A DNA stretch of 64,000 nucleotides. Origin: Ralstonia insidiosa (GTDB lineage: Bacteria > Pseudomonadota > Gammaproteobacteria > Burkholderiales > Burkholderiaceae). Positions 63,898-64,000 of the stretch are shown here, piece after piece. The stretch covers positions 1,674,001 to 1,738,000 of the forward strand of contig NZ_VZPV01000001.1 in the NCBI RefSeq assembly GCF_008801405.1, given 5' to 3'. Numbering within the stretch: the stretch's first letter is position 1; the number at the start of each line of letters is the position of its first letter. A program made the position numbers and the translations under genes. A model generated the notes under the pieces. That model ran no database searches. It was not told where the DNA came from and worked only from the letters and a program-made list of their open reading frames with translations.

Positions 63898-64000
63898 CCC
63901 CGGCTTTGCATTCGTTGTCGGGTCAGGTGGCGGCGATTGTCGTTGCGGCCTGACAACAGAAAGTGCGCTTTTTCTACCAACGCCGCGCGGCCTGCGCGGC
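63898..64000. other. asd downstream region, no gene seen
   Basis: The last 103 bp hold no supported coding start. GTCAGG (63922) and CCTGAC (63949) can pair into a hairpin, but no T run follows it directly, so termination is not convincing. Confidence 0.5.

Overview
The window looks like chromosomal DNA of a GC-rich betaproteobacterium, most probably Ralstonia (pickettii-like lineage). This rests on gene order (nuoN followed by a DUF2818 gene; urtABCDE-ureDABJC-EFG; acnA/prpD/mdh next to sdhCDAB-sdhE-gltA; leuCDB-asd), DUF families typical of Burkholderiales, and GC-rich codon use. Genus assignment is inference from recognition. I saw no tRNA, rRNA, CRISPR array, prophage or insertion sequence.

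Layout. 1-1.3 kb: end of the respiratory complex I operon plus a NUDIX hydrolase. 1.3-5.4 kb: an acyl-CoA catabolic operon (DUF1178, two acyl-CoA dehydrogenases, two MaoC-type hydratases) behind a promoter with paired palindromic operators. 5.4-18.2 kb: urea uptake and urease (urtABCDE, ureDABJC, ureEFG), with a sigma-54-type promoter and NtrC-like sites upstream of urtA. The operon is interrupted between ureC and ureE by a ~600 bp nested palindrome carrying 14 copies of an 8 bp repeat. 18.2-27.4 kb: three LysR regulators, oxidoreductases, a glutathione-transferase-like gene, an ACAD10/11-like acyl-CoA dehydrogenase with a thioesterase, and a ZntB-like transporter. 27.5-33.6 kb: an SDR, a VOC protein, then a beta-oxidation operon (3-hydroxyacyl-CoA dehydrogenase, enoyl-CoA hydratase, histidine phosphatase, APH-like kinase) divergent from a glutathione transferase. 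33.6-45.2 kb: aminotransferase, PIN protein, yaaA, an M14 carboxypeptidase, a lipoprotein, a peptide-type ABC binding protein, an MgtA-type Mg2+ P-type ATPase behind a ~480 nt leader, and two Burkholderiales-type hypotheticals.

45.2-59 kb is a TCA-cycle cluster: acnA, prpD, an MliC-like protein, an internally deleted prpB remnant, a CitE-like lyase and mdh on the minus strand; a GntR regulator with a perfect palindrome between it and mdh; then sdhCDAB, sdhE and gltA on the plus strand. 59-64 kb holds leuCDB and asd, with a possible leaderless 45-codon ORF before asd.

The most interesting points are: a shared palindromic operator (G-N-ACG-N2-CGT-N-C) at two fatty-acid-type loci 31 kb apart; a kinase/phosphatase/ACAD10-like gene set suggesting hydroxyacyl-CoA catabolism through phosphorylation; the prpB internal deletion; the long mgtA leader; the nested palindrome with a variable-number repeat in the urease operon; and an SDR that appears to lack its catalytic Tyr and Lys.
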